Shown here piece after piece: positions 35,945 to 44,653 of a stretch of 64,000 nucleotides of DNA; position 1 is the stretch's first letter; the number at the start of each line of letters is the position of its first letter. The stretch lies in the NCBI GenBank assembly GCA_004134985.1, contig REGQ01000008.1, positions 124,001 through 188,000 of the forward strand, in the 5' to 3' direction. Under the pieces are notes generated by a model that did no database searches, was not told the DNA's origin, and was given only the letters and a program-made list of their open reading frames with translations. A program made the translations under genes and the position numbers. Source of the stretch: Paenibacillaceae bacterium (GTDB taxonomy: Bacteria; Bacillota; Bacilli; Paenibacillales; Paenibacillaceae).

Positions 35945-36703
35945 ATGTACAATTTGTTGCTTGTTGATGACGAGGCAGACACCAGAGAAGCTTTGTCCAA
36001 CTACTTTCCTTGGCATGACGTGGGATTCCAGATTGTCGGACAAGCCGGGAATGGCAAGGAAGCGCTTGAACTACTGGCCAGAGCGGAGCAGCCGATCGAT
36101 GTGATTTTGACGGACATCAAGATGCCTGTCATGTCCGGGATCGAGCTGGCTGAAGCGGTCTATGAGCAGAAGCGTCCGGTACAGGTCATTTTCTTGAGCA
36201 GCTACCGTGAATTTGAATATGCCCAGCAAGCGTTAACATATCGTGTCAAAAACTATATTCTGAAGCCTGCGAAATACCAGGTTCTGCTTGACGTGTTCGG
36301 AAAAATCCGCGAGGAAATGCAGGCCGCACAAGAAATCAGCGCACCAGCAAGAAACAATGAGGATGCCCACCTGCAGGATGAAGGCGGCATCATTTCCAAA
36401 ATTAAAGCGTACATCCGCGATGGCTATAAAGAAGCTACGCTGGAGGATGCGGCCAAGCAAGTTCACTTGAATGCCAATTATGCGAGCTACCTGTTCAAGA
36501 AAAAAACAGGGCAGAACTTCTCCGAATATTTAATTCAAGTGAAAATGGAAGCGGCTGCAAAGCTGATGCTTAACAACCATTTTAAAACGTATGAGATCAG
36601 CGAGATGGTCGGGTACAGCAACGCCAAAAACTTTACACGGACGTTCAAAAGCTTCCATGGGAAAACACCAAGTGAATATCGGAATGGATCATGTCAGCAA
36701 TGA
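35945..36703 (+). CDS. YesN-type response regulator with AraC DNA-binding domain
   Basis: The 252-residue protein has a receiver domain (about 1-122) with phospho-acceptor Asp57 in LTDIKMP, acidic DDE at 8-10 and Lys in LKPAKY, followed directly by an AraC-type helix-turn-helix domain (about 150-250; YEISEMVGYSNAKNFTRTFKSFHGKTPSEYR). It is shorter than many YesN proteins because the middle region is minimal. The start follows GAGGTGATATCTT. Its 3' end overlaps the histidine-kinase gene, and it is divergent from the lpl-like operon, so it most likely activates that operon when the kinase senses its oligosaccharide. Confidence 0.92.
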   Translation: MYNLLLVDDEADTREALSNYFPWHDVGFQIVGQAGNGKEALELLARAEQPIDVILTDIKMPVMSGIELAEAVYEQKRPVQVIFLSSYREFEYAQQALTYRVKNYILKPAKYQVLLDVFGKIREEMQAAQEISAPARNNEDAHLQDEGGIISKIKAYIRDGYKEATLEDAAKQVHLNANYASYLFKKKTGQNFSEYLIQVKMEAAAKLMLNNHFKTYEISEMVGYSNAKNFTRTFKSFHGKTPSEYRNGSCQQ

Positions 36704-38451
36704 AAGAGCGTTATTTTATTAAACATTTGGCTACTTTTCTTATCCCGCTGATGTTTCCGCTGCTCATTCTGGGCTCCTTGTCCTTCTTCACGACCCAGCA
36801 CAGCATGAAATCCGATATTAACCAAAGCAGTCAACGGCTGCTGCTGCAATCCAAGCAGCAGTTGGAAATGATTTTGCATGAATTGGATACGCTGAAGCTG
36901 GCCATGTACCAGAACGCCAAAGTGTTCAATGACTTGTCCACCGTTTTGCAAAATCCGAGCTATACGTATGAGAGCTCACAATCGTACCAGATTATATCCA
37001 GCTACATTTATGCGCTTACGGCGTCTAAACCCTATATCCATTCGATCTATTTCTATGTGGAAAATCCGTACAACCGGTTTATTTCTTCGCTTAACGGGCT
37101 GTCGGAGATCGATAAATTTAACGACAAGGAGTGGTTCGAGGATTTTCTCGCCTACGAAGGGGCACCTGCAACCTGGACATCACGCCGAACGACCAAGTTG
37201 TATGAATTCGAATCAACCGAGCTCGTTACGATTCATAATGTGATTGCCGCCCGCAAAATCGGCATATTTCTAAACATACGGCCGGGCTATATCGAAAATC
37301 TGCTGCGTAATATTACGTCTTTTGATGGGCAGAAGCTGCTCATTTTGGATGAAGCCAACCGTATCCTGTTTTCCAGCACGAGCAGCTTCACGCTCTCGGA
37401 CGACGAAAAAACGCAAATTGCTGAACACCCGCTCTCCTTCTTCGACATGGAGTTTGCTGGCGGCAAAGTCAACGTAACCAAGGTTGAATCGGAGCAGTAT
37501 CAATGGAAATACGTTTCCATTATTCCGCATGCCTCCTTATATGAAGCGCCATCGCGCATTTTGTCCTATACGATTGCTTTTGCTTGCCTTTCCTTTGTTG
37601 GGGGACTGCTGCTGACCTACTATCTTACCCGGCGAAACTATCGGCAGCTGTTGGCGATTACATCATTGATCCGCTCTGCAGAGAATGATCGCACGCCGTT
37701 ATCCTCTCCGAAGAAGGTGAAGGATGAATACTCGTACATCATTCAAAATATGGTCAAACATTTTATTGAACACCGCTATATCCAGACCCAACTGTCCGAA
37801 AAGAAATATAAGCTGCAGGTGATGGAGTTGCTGGCGCTGCAGGCGCAAATCAACCCCCATTTTCTGTATAACACATTAAACTCTATTTACTGGGAGTCCG
37901 TCGGTTTAACAGGCAAACCGAACCGGGCAAGCGAGATGATCGAGGATTTGTCGGACATGCTTTCCTACTCCTTCAGCAACCCGACCAACAGAGTCACCTG
38001 GGACGAGGAGATTATTAATACGGTTAGCTACATTAACATTCAGAAAAAGCGGTACCGGGAAAAATTCGATGTTATCTTCGAGTTTGATGAGGAAATACGG
38101 CAATTGCACACGATGAAGCTGCTGCTGCAGCCGCTGGTGGAAAACGCGCTGTATCATGGCATTAAAGAGAAGGAAGGCCTTGGCCTGATCAAAATAAAAA
38201 TCGGCGTACGCGGGGATAAACTGCGGCTGATCGTCATCGACAACGGCGTCGGAATTTCCAAGGCGAGGCTGGAGGAAGTAAGGCATTCATTGCGGGACAC
38301 GGATGAGCCAATTCGGCATATCGGGCTGATTAACACGAACAAGCGTCTGCGGCTGATGTTCGATATGAAGTATGATTTTCAGATCAAAAGCAAGCCAGGG
38401 CTCGGCACGGCCATTATCATTCTGATGCCGCTGCTGCAAGACGGCGATTGA
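36691..38451 (+). CDS. YesM-type sensor histidine kinase
   Basis: A 586-residue membrane kinase. A first helix (about 14-34), a large extracellular Cache-like sensor (about 35-285) and a second helix (about 290-310) are followed by a HAMP-like linker, a His_kinase domain with the phospho-acceptor in INPHFLYNTLNSIYWES (about 390) and a HATPase_c domain (LLLQPLVENALYHGI, IDNGVGIS, GLGTAI). It is coupled to the preceding response regulator by overlap; the ATG at 36700 is an alternative start. It likely senses pectin-derived sugars outside the cell. Its stop is followed by a GC-rich minisatellite. Confidence 0.92.
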   Translation: MSAMKERYFIKHLATFLIPLMFPLLILGSLSFFTTQHSMKSDINQSSQRLLLQSKQQLEMILHELDTLKLAMYQNAKVFNDLSTVLQNPSYTYESSQSYQIISSYIYALTASKPYIHSIYFYVENPYNRFISSLNGLSEIDKFNDKEWFEDFLAYEGAPATWTSRRTTKLYEFESTELVTIHNVIAARKIGIFLNIRPGYIENLLRNITSFDGQKLLILDEANRILFSSTSSFTLSDDEKTQIAEHPLSFFDMEFAGGKVNVTKVESEQYQWKYVSIIPHASLYEAPSRILSYTIAFACLSFVGGLLLTYYLTRRNYRQLLAITSLIRSAENDRTPLSSPKKVKDEYSYIIQNMVKHFIEHRYIQTQLSEKKYKLQVMELLALQAQINPHFLYNTLNSIYWESVGLTGKPNRASEMIEDLSDMLSYSFSNPTNRVTWDEEIINTVSYINIQKKRYREKFDVIFEFDEEIRQLHTMKLLLQPLVENALYHGIKEKEGLGLIKIKIGVRGDKLRLIVIDNGVGISKARLEEVRHSLRDTDEPIRHIGLINTNKRLRLMFDMKYDFQIKSKPGLGTAIIILMPLLQDGD

Positions 38452-38552
38452 TGCGCAGCGCCGTGGTCACGCCGGGCGGTGACGCCGCCCCGCTGCCTGC
38501 GACAGCGGGGCGCCGGCGAGCGGACGCTGCGGGCGATCGCGCGTGGGCGGCG

Positions 38553-38905
38553 GTGCGCGGGCACAGCGGGAGCAGCCGGCGGGCGCGATCGACTGACCCG
38601 GTGCGTGAGCACAGCGGGGGCAGCGCGCGGGCGCGCTGAACTGGCCCGGTGCACGAGCACAGCGGGGGCAACGCGCGGGCGCGCTGAACTGGCCCGGTGC
38701 ACGAGCACAGCGGGGGCAACGCGCGGGCGCGATCGACTGCCCCGGTGCACGAGCACAGCGGGGGCAGCGCGCGGGCGCGATCGACTGACCCGGTGCACGA
38801 GCACAGCGGGGGCAACGCGCGGGCGTGATCGACTGCCCCGGTGCACGAGCACAGCGGGGGCAACGCGCGGGCGTGATCGACTGGCCCGGTGCGCGAGCAC
38901 AGCGG
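38553..38905. repeat. GC-rich 48-bp minisatellite after the kinase gene
   Basis: Seven full units and a partial one, exactly 48 bp apart (for example at 38553, 38601 and 38649), share GTGCACGAGCACAGCGGGGG and a GCGCGGGCG segment. The array is about 75 percent GC, far above the surroundings. Because 48 is a multiple of three, several frames stay open, but their 16-residue Arg/Ala/Pro repeats have no start context, so I do not call a gene. Confidence 0.9.
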
Positions 38906-38920
38906 ACCGAGCCAATATAC

Positions 38921-39225
38921 TGTAAAAGTGCAGGATTTTCACCCATAATGACTAGGTTTGAAGGAAAATCCTGCATTAATGCAGGATTTTTCACCCATAT
39001 CAATACAAAACTGAACTTTTTCGGAGTAAATACTGCACATTTACATCATTTTCCCCTTATCAGTCCATTCCGAGCACTAAATCCTGCACATTTACGTTAA
39101 TTTCACACAACGAGCTCATTCTGATCATTAATCCTGCACTTTTTACAACAATTCTCCCTAACGAGCTCATTCCGAAAACTAATCCTGCACATTTACCATT
39201 CTCCACAACAAGCTCATCCCGAGCG
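38921..39225. repeat. degenerate AATCCTGCAC-type repeat cluster
   Basis: The core TCCTGCA or its complement occurs at least six times, usually as TAATCCTGCACATTTAC, in units of about 50-55 bp that also share CAACGAGCTCATTC. Two face-to-face copies (GGAAAATCCTGCATTAATGCAGGATTTT) form a strong hairpin near 38969-38997. The composition is AT-rich, in sharp contrast to the array just before it. No gene is seen. Confidence 0.75.
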
Positions 39226-39369
39226 CAAACTCCAGTTCAATGGCATCTAGTTAGTTGACTTACTCAGGTGGGCGGCGGCAAATTATACTCATTATCCAGA
39301 CTGCGAGGAAACCCGCCAGAAAAGGCAATAAAGGCAACCATACCTCATCGCATGCCATTAACTATAATT

Positions 39370-39412
39370 AAAGAGCGAGATGCTGGGAAGATCCCCCTAC
39401 ATCCCGCTCTTT
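39370..39412. terminator. hairpin between convergent transcripts
   Basis: AAAGAGCG-AGATG pairs with CATCC-CGCTCTTT, giving a bidirectional terminator-like hairpin about 120 bp beyond the nitroreductase stop. A short open frame at 39268-39480 spans it and is not called as a gene. Confidence 0.55.
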
Positions 39413-39454
39413 GGTCCGCCTGCTTCAGGATTATAGCATCCAAAGTAGGTTATT

Positions 39455-39545
39455 GTTATGAATTGAGTTATTGGAATTAGATATTGGGATTAATTATTGA
39501 ATTGATTAATTGAAATAAGTTATCGAAACGAACTATTGAAATCGG
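39455..39545. repeat. 13-bp degenerate repeat at the nitroreductase 3' end
   Basis: Read on the minus strand, the final codons (ATTTCAATAG) are followed by five or six diverged copies such as TTTCGATAAC, TTTCAATTAA, TTCAATAATT and TTCCAATAAC, about 13 bp apart. This is another array that appears to start within the last codons of a gene. Confidence 0.6.
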
Positions 39546-40282
39546 TAACCCTGTCCCTCGATAAAGTCGTGCAAATGCTCGCGCAGCCGATCCTTGTTAA
39601 ACCGGAACGCCATCTCTTTCGACCAGTTCGTGTCCTTGCCTCCCCCGGCACGGGATTGATAGTACTGATGTGTCACATCATTATAAGCGCGGATGCTCTC
39701 GTCAAAGGCTGCTTCGCTATAAACCTCCTCATGATAGATCGCCGCCTGCGGCAAGCGCGGCCGGAGGTCGGGCGACTGGTCAGGCACGCCTACGCACATG
39801 CCAAACACTGGATAGACGAGCTTCGGCAGCTGCAGCAATTCCGTTGCACGCTGCGGATTGTTGCGTATGCCCCCGATATATACGGTGCCAAGTCCCAGCG
39901 ATTCGGCTGCGATGGTTGCATTCTGAGCCGCCAACGTAGCATCAATGGTCGCCAGCAGAAAGGACTCGACATTTTGCGCAAGCTCAAAGTCGGGCTGTCC
40001 AAGCTCCTGCCTGACCGCCGTCTGGTTCCGGTTAAGGTCAGCGCACCATACAAGCAGCAGCGGAGCTTGCTCCACATGCTTCTGCCCCCCCGCCAACTCG
40101 GCAAATTGGCGTTTCGTCTCCGGATTTTTAATGCCTACGATGCTGAACGCTTGAACATTCGATGAAGTCGGAGCCGCTTGCGCAGCATTCAAAATATGTT
40201 TCAGTTGCTCTGCTGTCACCGGATCTTCTGTAAATTTGCGAATGGAACGATGCGATAGCAATTGATTAATTACTTCAGTCAT
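39533..40282 (-). CDS. NfsA/NfrA-type nitroreductase (NAD(P)H-flavin oxidoreductase)
   Basis: The 249-residue FMN enzyme has the N-terminal HRSIRKFTEDPV (FMN phosphate contact), SSNVQAFSIVGI, and the NfsA-type ESLGLGTVYIGGIRN. Such enzymes reduce quinones, nitro compounds or free FMN with NAD(P)H. The ATG at 40282 follows CTAGGAGG, and the open frame upstream covers the leader hairpin, so I reject the longer form. Its leader has the same motif as the monooxygenase operons, and it lies directly after two LLM monooxygenases that need FMNH2. I infer it supplies reduced flavin to them, like other two-component monooxygenase partners. Confidence 0.85.
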   Translation of the reverse strand: MTEVINQLLSHRSIRKFTEDPVTAEQLKHILNAAQAAPTSSNVQAFSIVGIKNPETKRQFAELAGGQKHVEQAPLLLVWCADLNRNQTAVRQELGQPDFELAQNVESFLLATIDATLAAQNATIAAESLGLGTVYIGGIRNNPQRATELLQLPKLVYPVFGMCVGVPDQSPDLRPRLPQAAIYHEEVYSEAAFDESIRAYNDVTHQYYQSRAGGGKDTNWSKEMAFRFNKDRLREHLHDFIEGQGYRFQ

Positions 40283-40345
40283 TGCAGGGCCTCCTAGATT
40301 GTTAAAATCTCTGCAGCAGGCATAGCTGGCAGCTGCATGCCAAAA

Positions 40346-40483
40346 ATAAAAAAAGAGCACAAGCATTCCTTGTGTCTCCAGTCGTCTGGTCAACATCGTG
40401 CATTTATGATTATCCCTACTAAACTCACTATCTAACTTGGTCTAATATAACTATAAGATACCATTAACTCATTGTAATATCAA
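40346..40483 (-). promoter_or_regulatory. leader attenuator 4, upstream of the nitroreductase
   Basis: TTGATA (40478-40483), 17 bp, TATCTT (40455-40460) is a plausible minus-strand promoter whose -35 overlaps the preceding stop codon. The motif GACCAGACGACTGGAG is at 40376-40391, a CCAG/CTGG hairpin with loop ACGA. The terminator that follows pairs GAG-CACAAG with CTTGTG-CTC (one bulged A) and ends in a T run (40346-40353). The pair change from G-C to A-T relative to leader 1 keeps the stem. Confidence 0.68.
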
Positions 40484-41820
40484 CTGGAAGCGGACAGATC
40501 GAGATGATGCAAGTGGCGCGTATTCGCCTGGCGGGTTAATCCGAAATTATCACGCAATGTCGTTCCTTCATATTCGGTTCGGAACAAACCGCGGTTCTGC
40601 AGCTCAGGGATGACTTTATCTACAAATGTCTCCAGTCCTGTCGGAAATAGCTGCGGCATCACGTTGAATCCGTCCGCCGCATCATTCGACAGCCAATGCT
40701 CAATGAAATCAGCAGCCTGCAGCACGGTCCCCGTAAACGTAATATGTCCATGTCCGCCATTGCTGCGGTACAGCAGATCGCGAATCGTGAAGTTTTCCCG
40801 TCTCGCTGCATCGATAACCGCCTCTTGACGGCTGCGAATGCCATTGAATGCCTCGGCGCGTTTCGCCTTGTCGAGCGGTACAGGCGCATCCAGCGGATAA
40901 TCGGCCAAATTGACCTCGAAACGCTCGGATAACTGTTCCAGCGCCTGCTTCGTATCAACATAGGAATGCAACTCCTCCTCCAGATCGCGCGCTTCCGCTG
41001 CCGTCTCCGCTACGATCGGTGCAAATCCAGGGAGGATGAGCAGGTCGTCAGGGGACCGTCCATATTTGGCCAGCCGCGATTTTAGATCGCTGTAGAACTC
41101 GTGTCCTGCACCGAACGTCTGCTGCGCTGTAAATACAGCCTCCGCCGTGCGGGCTGCCAGTTCCTTGCCCCGCTCCGAAGAACCCGCCTGGACAAGCACG
41201 GGATAGCCCTGCGGCGATCTTGGAATATTGAGCGGCCCTTTGACCTTGTAGGTGCTGCCTTTAAAATTAATTTCGTGCACCTTGCTCTCATCGAACAGCA
41301 CGCCGTTCACCTTGTCATAGACGAGCGCATCGTCTTCCCAGCTATCCCACAACTGTTTGACAACCTCTACGAATTCCTCGCCGGAATCGTAGCGTTCCCC
41401 ATGCTCAGGATGCTCCTGCCTGCTGAAGTTATGCGCAGCCGAGCCAGCGCCCGTCACAATATTCCATCCTGCCCGTCCGCCGCTAATATGATCCAGCGAA
41501 GCAAACTGCCTTGCAACATGAAACGGCTGATTATAGACGGTGCCAACCGTAGCAATCAGGCCGATATGCTTCGTTGCAGCAGCCAATGCGGACAATAAAG
41601 TGAACGGCTCCAGTTTGTTCACCCCGCCCACATAACCGTCCGCCAGAAACACAGAGTCGAATCGTCCGCGCTCCGCCGTTTGGGCCAGTTGAATCAAATA
41701 GTCAATATCATTGACCAGTTCCGGCCGCGCATCGGGATGGCGCCAGGAACCGGCATGATGGCCTGTCGGCACAAGAAATACATTCAAATGCGCTTTGCGC
41801 TTGCGTTCATTGCTGCTCAT
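40480..41820 (-). CDS. LLM-class flavin-dependent monooxygenase, NtaA subfamily
   Basis: A 446-residue FMNH2-dependent monooxygenase closely similar to the proteins at 25791-27137 and 41841-43163 (NVFLVPTGHHAGSWRHPDARPE, TVYNQPFHVARQFASLDHISGGRAGWNIVTGAGS, QAGSSERGKELAARTAEAVF). The start follows AAGGAGTGAGCGAGG. It lies 20 bp after its paralogue and downstream of a sugar-type binding lipoprotein. I infer a role in releasing sulfur from an imported organosulfur compound; the substrate is unknown. Having two adjacent close paralogues suggests different substrates or a recent duplication. Confidence 0.9.
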   Translation of the reverse strand: MSSNERKRKAHLNVFLVPTGHHAGSWRHPDARPELVNDIDYLIQLAQTAERGRFDSVFLADGYVGGVNKLEPFTLLSALAAATKHIGLIATVGTVYNQPFHVARQFASLDHISGGRAGWNIVTGAGSAAHNFSRQEHPEHGERYDSGEEFVEVVKQLWDSWEDDALVYDKVNGVLFDESKVHEINFKGSTYKVKGPLNIPRSPQGYPVLVQAGSSERGKELAARTAEAVFTAQQTFGAGHEFYSDLKSRLAKYGRSPDDLLILPGFAPIVAETAAEARDLEEELHSYVDTKQALEQLSERFEVNLADYPLDAPVPLDKAKRAEAFNGIRSRQEAVIDAARRENFTIRDLLYRSNGGHGHITFTGTVLQAADFIEHWLSNDAADGFNVMPQLFPTGLETFVDKVIPELQNRGLFRTEYEGTTLRDNFGLTRQANTRHLHHLDLSASS

Positions 41821-41840
41821 CCTCGCTCACTCCTTTTCGT

Positions 41841-43163
41841 TCAACCGCTAATGGAATACCGGATATTCGCTGGCCGCGCCAGCCCGAGATTCTCCCGTAA
41901 TGTTGTGCCTTCATAAGCCGTGCGGAACAACCCGCGGTTTTGCAGTTCAGGGACCACTTTATCCACAAAATAATGAAGTCCGCCTGGATAAAGCTGAGGC
42001 ATGACATTGAAGCCGTCCGCACCGCCGTTGACGAACCAGTTTTCAATCAGATCGGCAAGCTGCAGCGCTGTCCCCGTAAACGTATAATGTCCCCGCGCGC
42101 CTGCAAGACGGTGAACCAGCTGCCGCAAGGTAAGCTTCTCCCTAAGCACCAGATCGAGAATGAGCTGATGGCGGCTTTTCATCCCGTTTACCTGCTCGGT
42201 TGTCTGCACTTCTTCCAGCGACAACGGCTCATCAAGCGGGTACCGGGACAGATCGACGCCCAATCGGTCGGACAGTCTGCTGATCGCCTGCCCTTGATGG
42301 GTCAGCTCGAACAAATCATTTTCAATGTCGCGCGCTTCTGCCGCCGTATCTGCCAGTATCGGACTAAGTCCAGGCATTATTTTCAGTTGTGACGAATCGC
42401 GTCCATATTTCCCAAGGCGAGACTTCACATCGGTATAGAAAGCTTGCGCTTCCCCCAGCGATTGCTGCGCGGTAAAGATGACCTCCGCCGTCTTGGCGGC
42501 AAACTCCTTGCCGGTTTCGGAAGAACCGGCTTGCACAAGTACAGGGTACCCTTGGGGTGGGCGCGCAATATTAAGCGGACCTTTGACCGCATGCCAACTG
42601 CCACGAAAATCGATGTCATGCACTTTTGCCCTGTTGATGTGTACGCCCCCGATTTTGTCATTGACGATTGCGTCATCCTCCCAGCTATCCCACAGCTGCT
42701 TGACGATCTCCGTGAACTCCTCGGCAATTTCATACCGCTGATGATGGGGCGGATGGGCCTCCCTGCTGAAATGAAAGGCTGCCGCTCCGGCGCCTGTTAC
42801 AATATTCCAGCCTGCCCGGCCCTTGCTGATATGATCGAGTGAAGCGAACTTGCGCGCAACATGGAATGGTTCATTATACGTCGTCTCCACAGTGGCAATC
42901 AGTCCAATATGCTTGGTTGCCACCGCAATCGCGGAGAGCATCGTGAATGGTTCCAGCCGACCGGCCTGCGCCCAGTAACCGTCCGCCAAAAATACGGAAT
43001 CCAGCAGTCCCCGCTCAGCGGTCTGAGCCAATTGCTGATAATGATGAATATTTACACCCTTCTCCGGCTCCGCATCCGGATAGCGCCAGGATGCTTCATG
43101 ATGTCCTGTCGTAGCCAGAAAAGCATTCAAATTCAACTTTCGTTCCTTATGACGATGATGCAT
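41841..43163 (-). CDS. LLM-class flavin-dependent monooxygenase, NtaA subfamily
   Basis: The 440-residue paralogue of the previous enzyme, with LNAFLATTGHHEASWRYPDAEPE, TVETTYNEPFHVARKFASLDHISKGRAGWNIVTGAGA and the C-terminal VVPELQNRGLFRTAYEGTTLRENLGLARP shared with the 25.8-kb enzyme. The start follows AAGGTGGG. It sits between the binding lipoprotein gene (58 bp upstream) and the second monooxygenase (20 bp downstream), so the three form an operon behind leader attenuator 3. Function as above: probable oxygen-dependent organosulfur breakdown with FMNH2 from a separate reductase. Confidence 0.9.
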   Translation of the reverse strand: MHHRHKERKLNLNAFLATTGHHEASWRYPDAEPEKGVNIHHYQQLAQTAERGLLDSVFLADGYWAQAGRLEPFTMLSAIAVATKHIGLIATVETTYNEPFHVARKFASLDHISKGRAGWNIVTGAGAAAFHFSREAHPPHHQRYEIAEEFTEIVKQLWDSWEDDAIVNDKIGGVHINRAKVHDIDFRGSWHAVKGPLNIARPPQGYPVLVQAGSSETGKEFAAKTAEVIFTAQQSLGEAQAFYTDVKSRLGKYGRDSSQLKIMPGLSPILADTAAEARDIENDLFELTHQGQAISRLSDRLGVDLSRYPLDEPLSLEEVQTTEQVNGMKSRHQLILDLVLREKLTLRQLVHRLAGARGHYTFTGTALQLADLIENWFVNGGADGFNVMPQLYPGGLHYFVDKVVPELQNRGLFRTAYEGTTLRENLGLARPANIRYSISG

Positions 43164-43221
43164 TGCTTTCCCACCTTTCCCAAGTTGTTGTCAACACAGC
43201 AGTCTGTGCATGTCAATGGCG

Positions 43222-44625
43222 TCAAAACTGCCCCAGTGTTGTTCGCAATGTTTCCACATCTTTGTTGATTGTCTCGGTTGCTTTGCGGATCGCTGAATTG
43301 ACATCGAGACCGTTAATGGCAAGATCCTCTGCCGCCTCGGTGAGCCGCACCGTAATTTCCGCTTGATACGGATGAATATAATGCTCCTGGATCGGCTCGC
43401 CGATGAAAACATTTTGAACGCTTTTGCCCTGCAATACCGGAATGTCCAACCCATAGTCCTCTTCAAGCTCCGGATTGATTACCGCCGGAACGCGCCCGTT
43501 GCGTGCAATGATGCGCTGTCCCTCGTCAGACAAAATTTCCGCAATAACCTGGAACGCTTCATCTTTATGCGGACTTTGGCTATTTACCGCCAGCGCATGA
43601 ATCTGGGACTCTCTCGTTTTGCCTAACTGATCGCTGAAATTCGGCACCGGCGCGATATCCCAATTGAAGTCGACTCCCTGCTGGCGCAATTCCTCAAGCG
43701 GTCCGACCATATTCGCCAGCCACGAGGCCCGCATGGCAATTACCTGATCTTTCATAAAGTGGTCCCGTGTCCAGTTCCATGTCTTATCCGGCGTTACGTA
43801 GCCAGGAATTTCAAAAATACGCTTCTGCAGTTCAAAAATACGCAGCCATTCCGGCGTATCAAGTCCCGCATTGCCTGTCTCCCGATTAAGGATCGGCTGC
43901 CGCAGCGATTTGGCAAGACCAGTCAAGTTGTCTGCCGCCAGTCCGATATAATGCACGCCGTTTTCCGTTCTGGTCAGTTGGGCAGCCAAGTCCAGCGCCT
44001 CATCCCAGGTCAGCTGCTTCTCAGTCGGGTACGAGACGCCAAACTTGTCAAAAATATCTTTATTGTAATAGAGCACATGCTGATTAATATTAAATGGAAG
44101 GGCCAGCACAGCGTCGCCTTTTCCTTTCGTAATATCTTTGATATATTCGATGCCAATCGGCTTCAGCCGGCTTAGATCAAAATTGTGCCTGGCAATCAGC
44201 TCGCGCAAATCCTCATAGACGCCCGTCCGGATGACCCGCTGCTGCACACTGCCAAAGATCAGGTCAGGAATATGCGTAGAGAGCACTTCCTCCGGTGTCG
44301 TCGTCGCTGCGGGCGTAATTCGCGTAATTGTCACATTCGGATACTTCTGATGAATAGGACCAGCGATCATGGCCTCGAATTCGACATCGGTGAAGGTCGC
44401 GCCAGTACTGAAAAAGGTCAGGTTCAGCGGCTCGTCGCCCAGCTTTTTGAAACCATTCTGTCCTGCACGCTCGTCTGATGCGCTTCCCGCTTCCCTGACT
44501 TCCGCCTTTCCCTGCCCGCCATTGCCGGCGCCCGCTGCGGGGGAACCTGCATTTTTGCTTGCTCCACAGGCAGCTAACAGCACCGTAATTAAAATGAGTG
44601 TGATCGCAAAGGTGAGTTTTTTCAT
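43222..44625 (-). CDS. orphan carbohydrate-type ABC substrate-binding lipoprotein
   Basis: A 467-residue family 1 binding lipoprotein (Cys20 in VLLAACGAS) that is close over its full length to the protein at 11639-13060, with long shared stretches at both ends (YIHPY.AEITVRLTEAAEDLA, LAINGLDVNSAIRKATETIN). The start follows GGGAGGGAATGG. No permease or ATPase is nearby; instead two flavin monooxygenase genes follow in the same operon. Because both homologues lie behind the same type of leader, this protein may use the permeases at 13259-15119 and deliver an alternative, sulfur-containing ligand. That is inference. Confidence 0.9.
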   Translation of the reverse strand: MKKLTFAITLILITVLLAACGASKNAGSPAAGAGNGGQGKAEVREAGSASDERAGQNGFKKLGDEPLNLTFFSTGATFTDVEFEAMIAGPIHQKYPNVTITRITPAATTTPEEVLSTHIPDLIFGSVQQRVIRTGVYEDLRELIARHNFDLSRLKPIGIEYIKDITKGKGDAVLALPFNINQHVLYYNKDIFDKFGVSYPTEKQLTWDEALDLAAQLTRTENGVHYIGLAADNLTGLAKSLRQPILNRETGNAGLDTPEWLRIFELQKRIFEIPGYVTPDKTWNWTRDHFMKDQVIAMRASWLANMVGPLEELRQQGVDFNWDIAPVPNFSDQLGKTRESQIHALAVNSQSPHKDEAFQVIAEILSDEGQRIIARNGRVPAVINPELEEDYGLDIPVLQGKSVQNVFIGEPIQEHYIHPYQAEITVRLTEAAEDLAINGLDVNSAIRKATETINKDVETLRTTLGQF

Positions 44626-44653
44626 TTACCATTCCCTCCCGATAATCATAATG

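Noticed and set aside
36691-36703. Frameshift between the YesN-type and YesM-type genes
   Set aside because: The short overlap is normal translational coupling; both proteins are full length.
38379-39003. Three overlapping open frames of Arg/Ala/Pro repeats on both strands
   Set aside because: They are translations of the 48-bp GC-rich minisatellite in several frames, without start signals.
39268-39480. 70-codon open frame
   Set aside because: It crosses a terminator-like hairpin and has no recognisable features.
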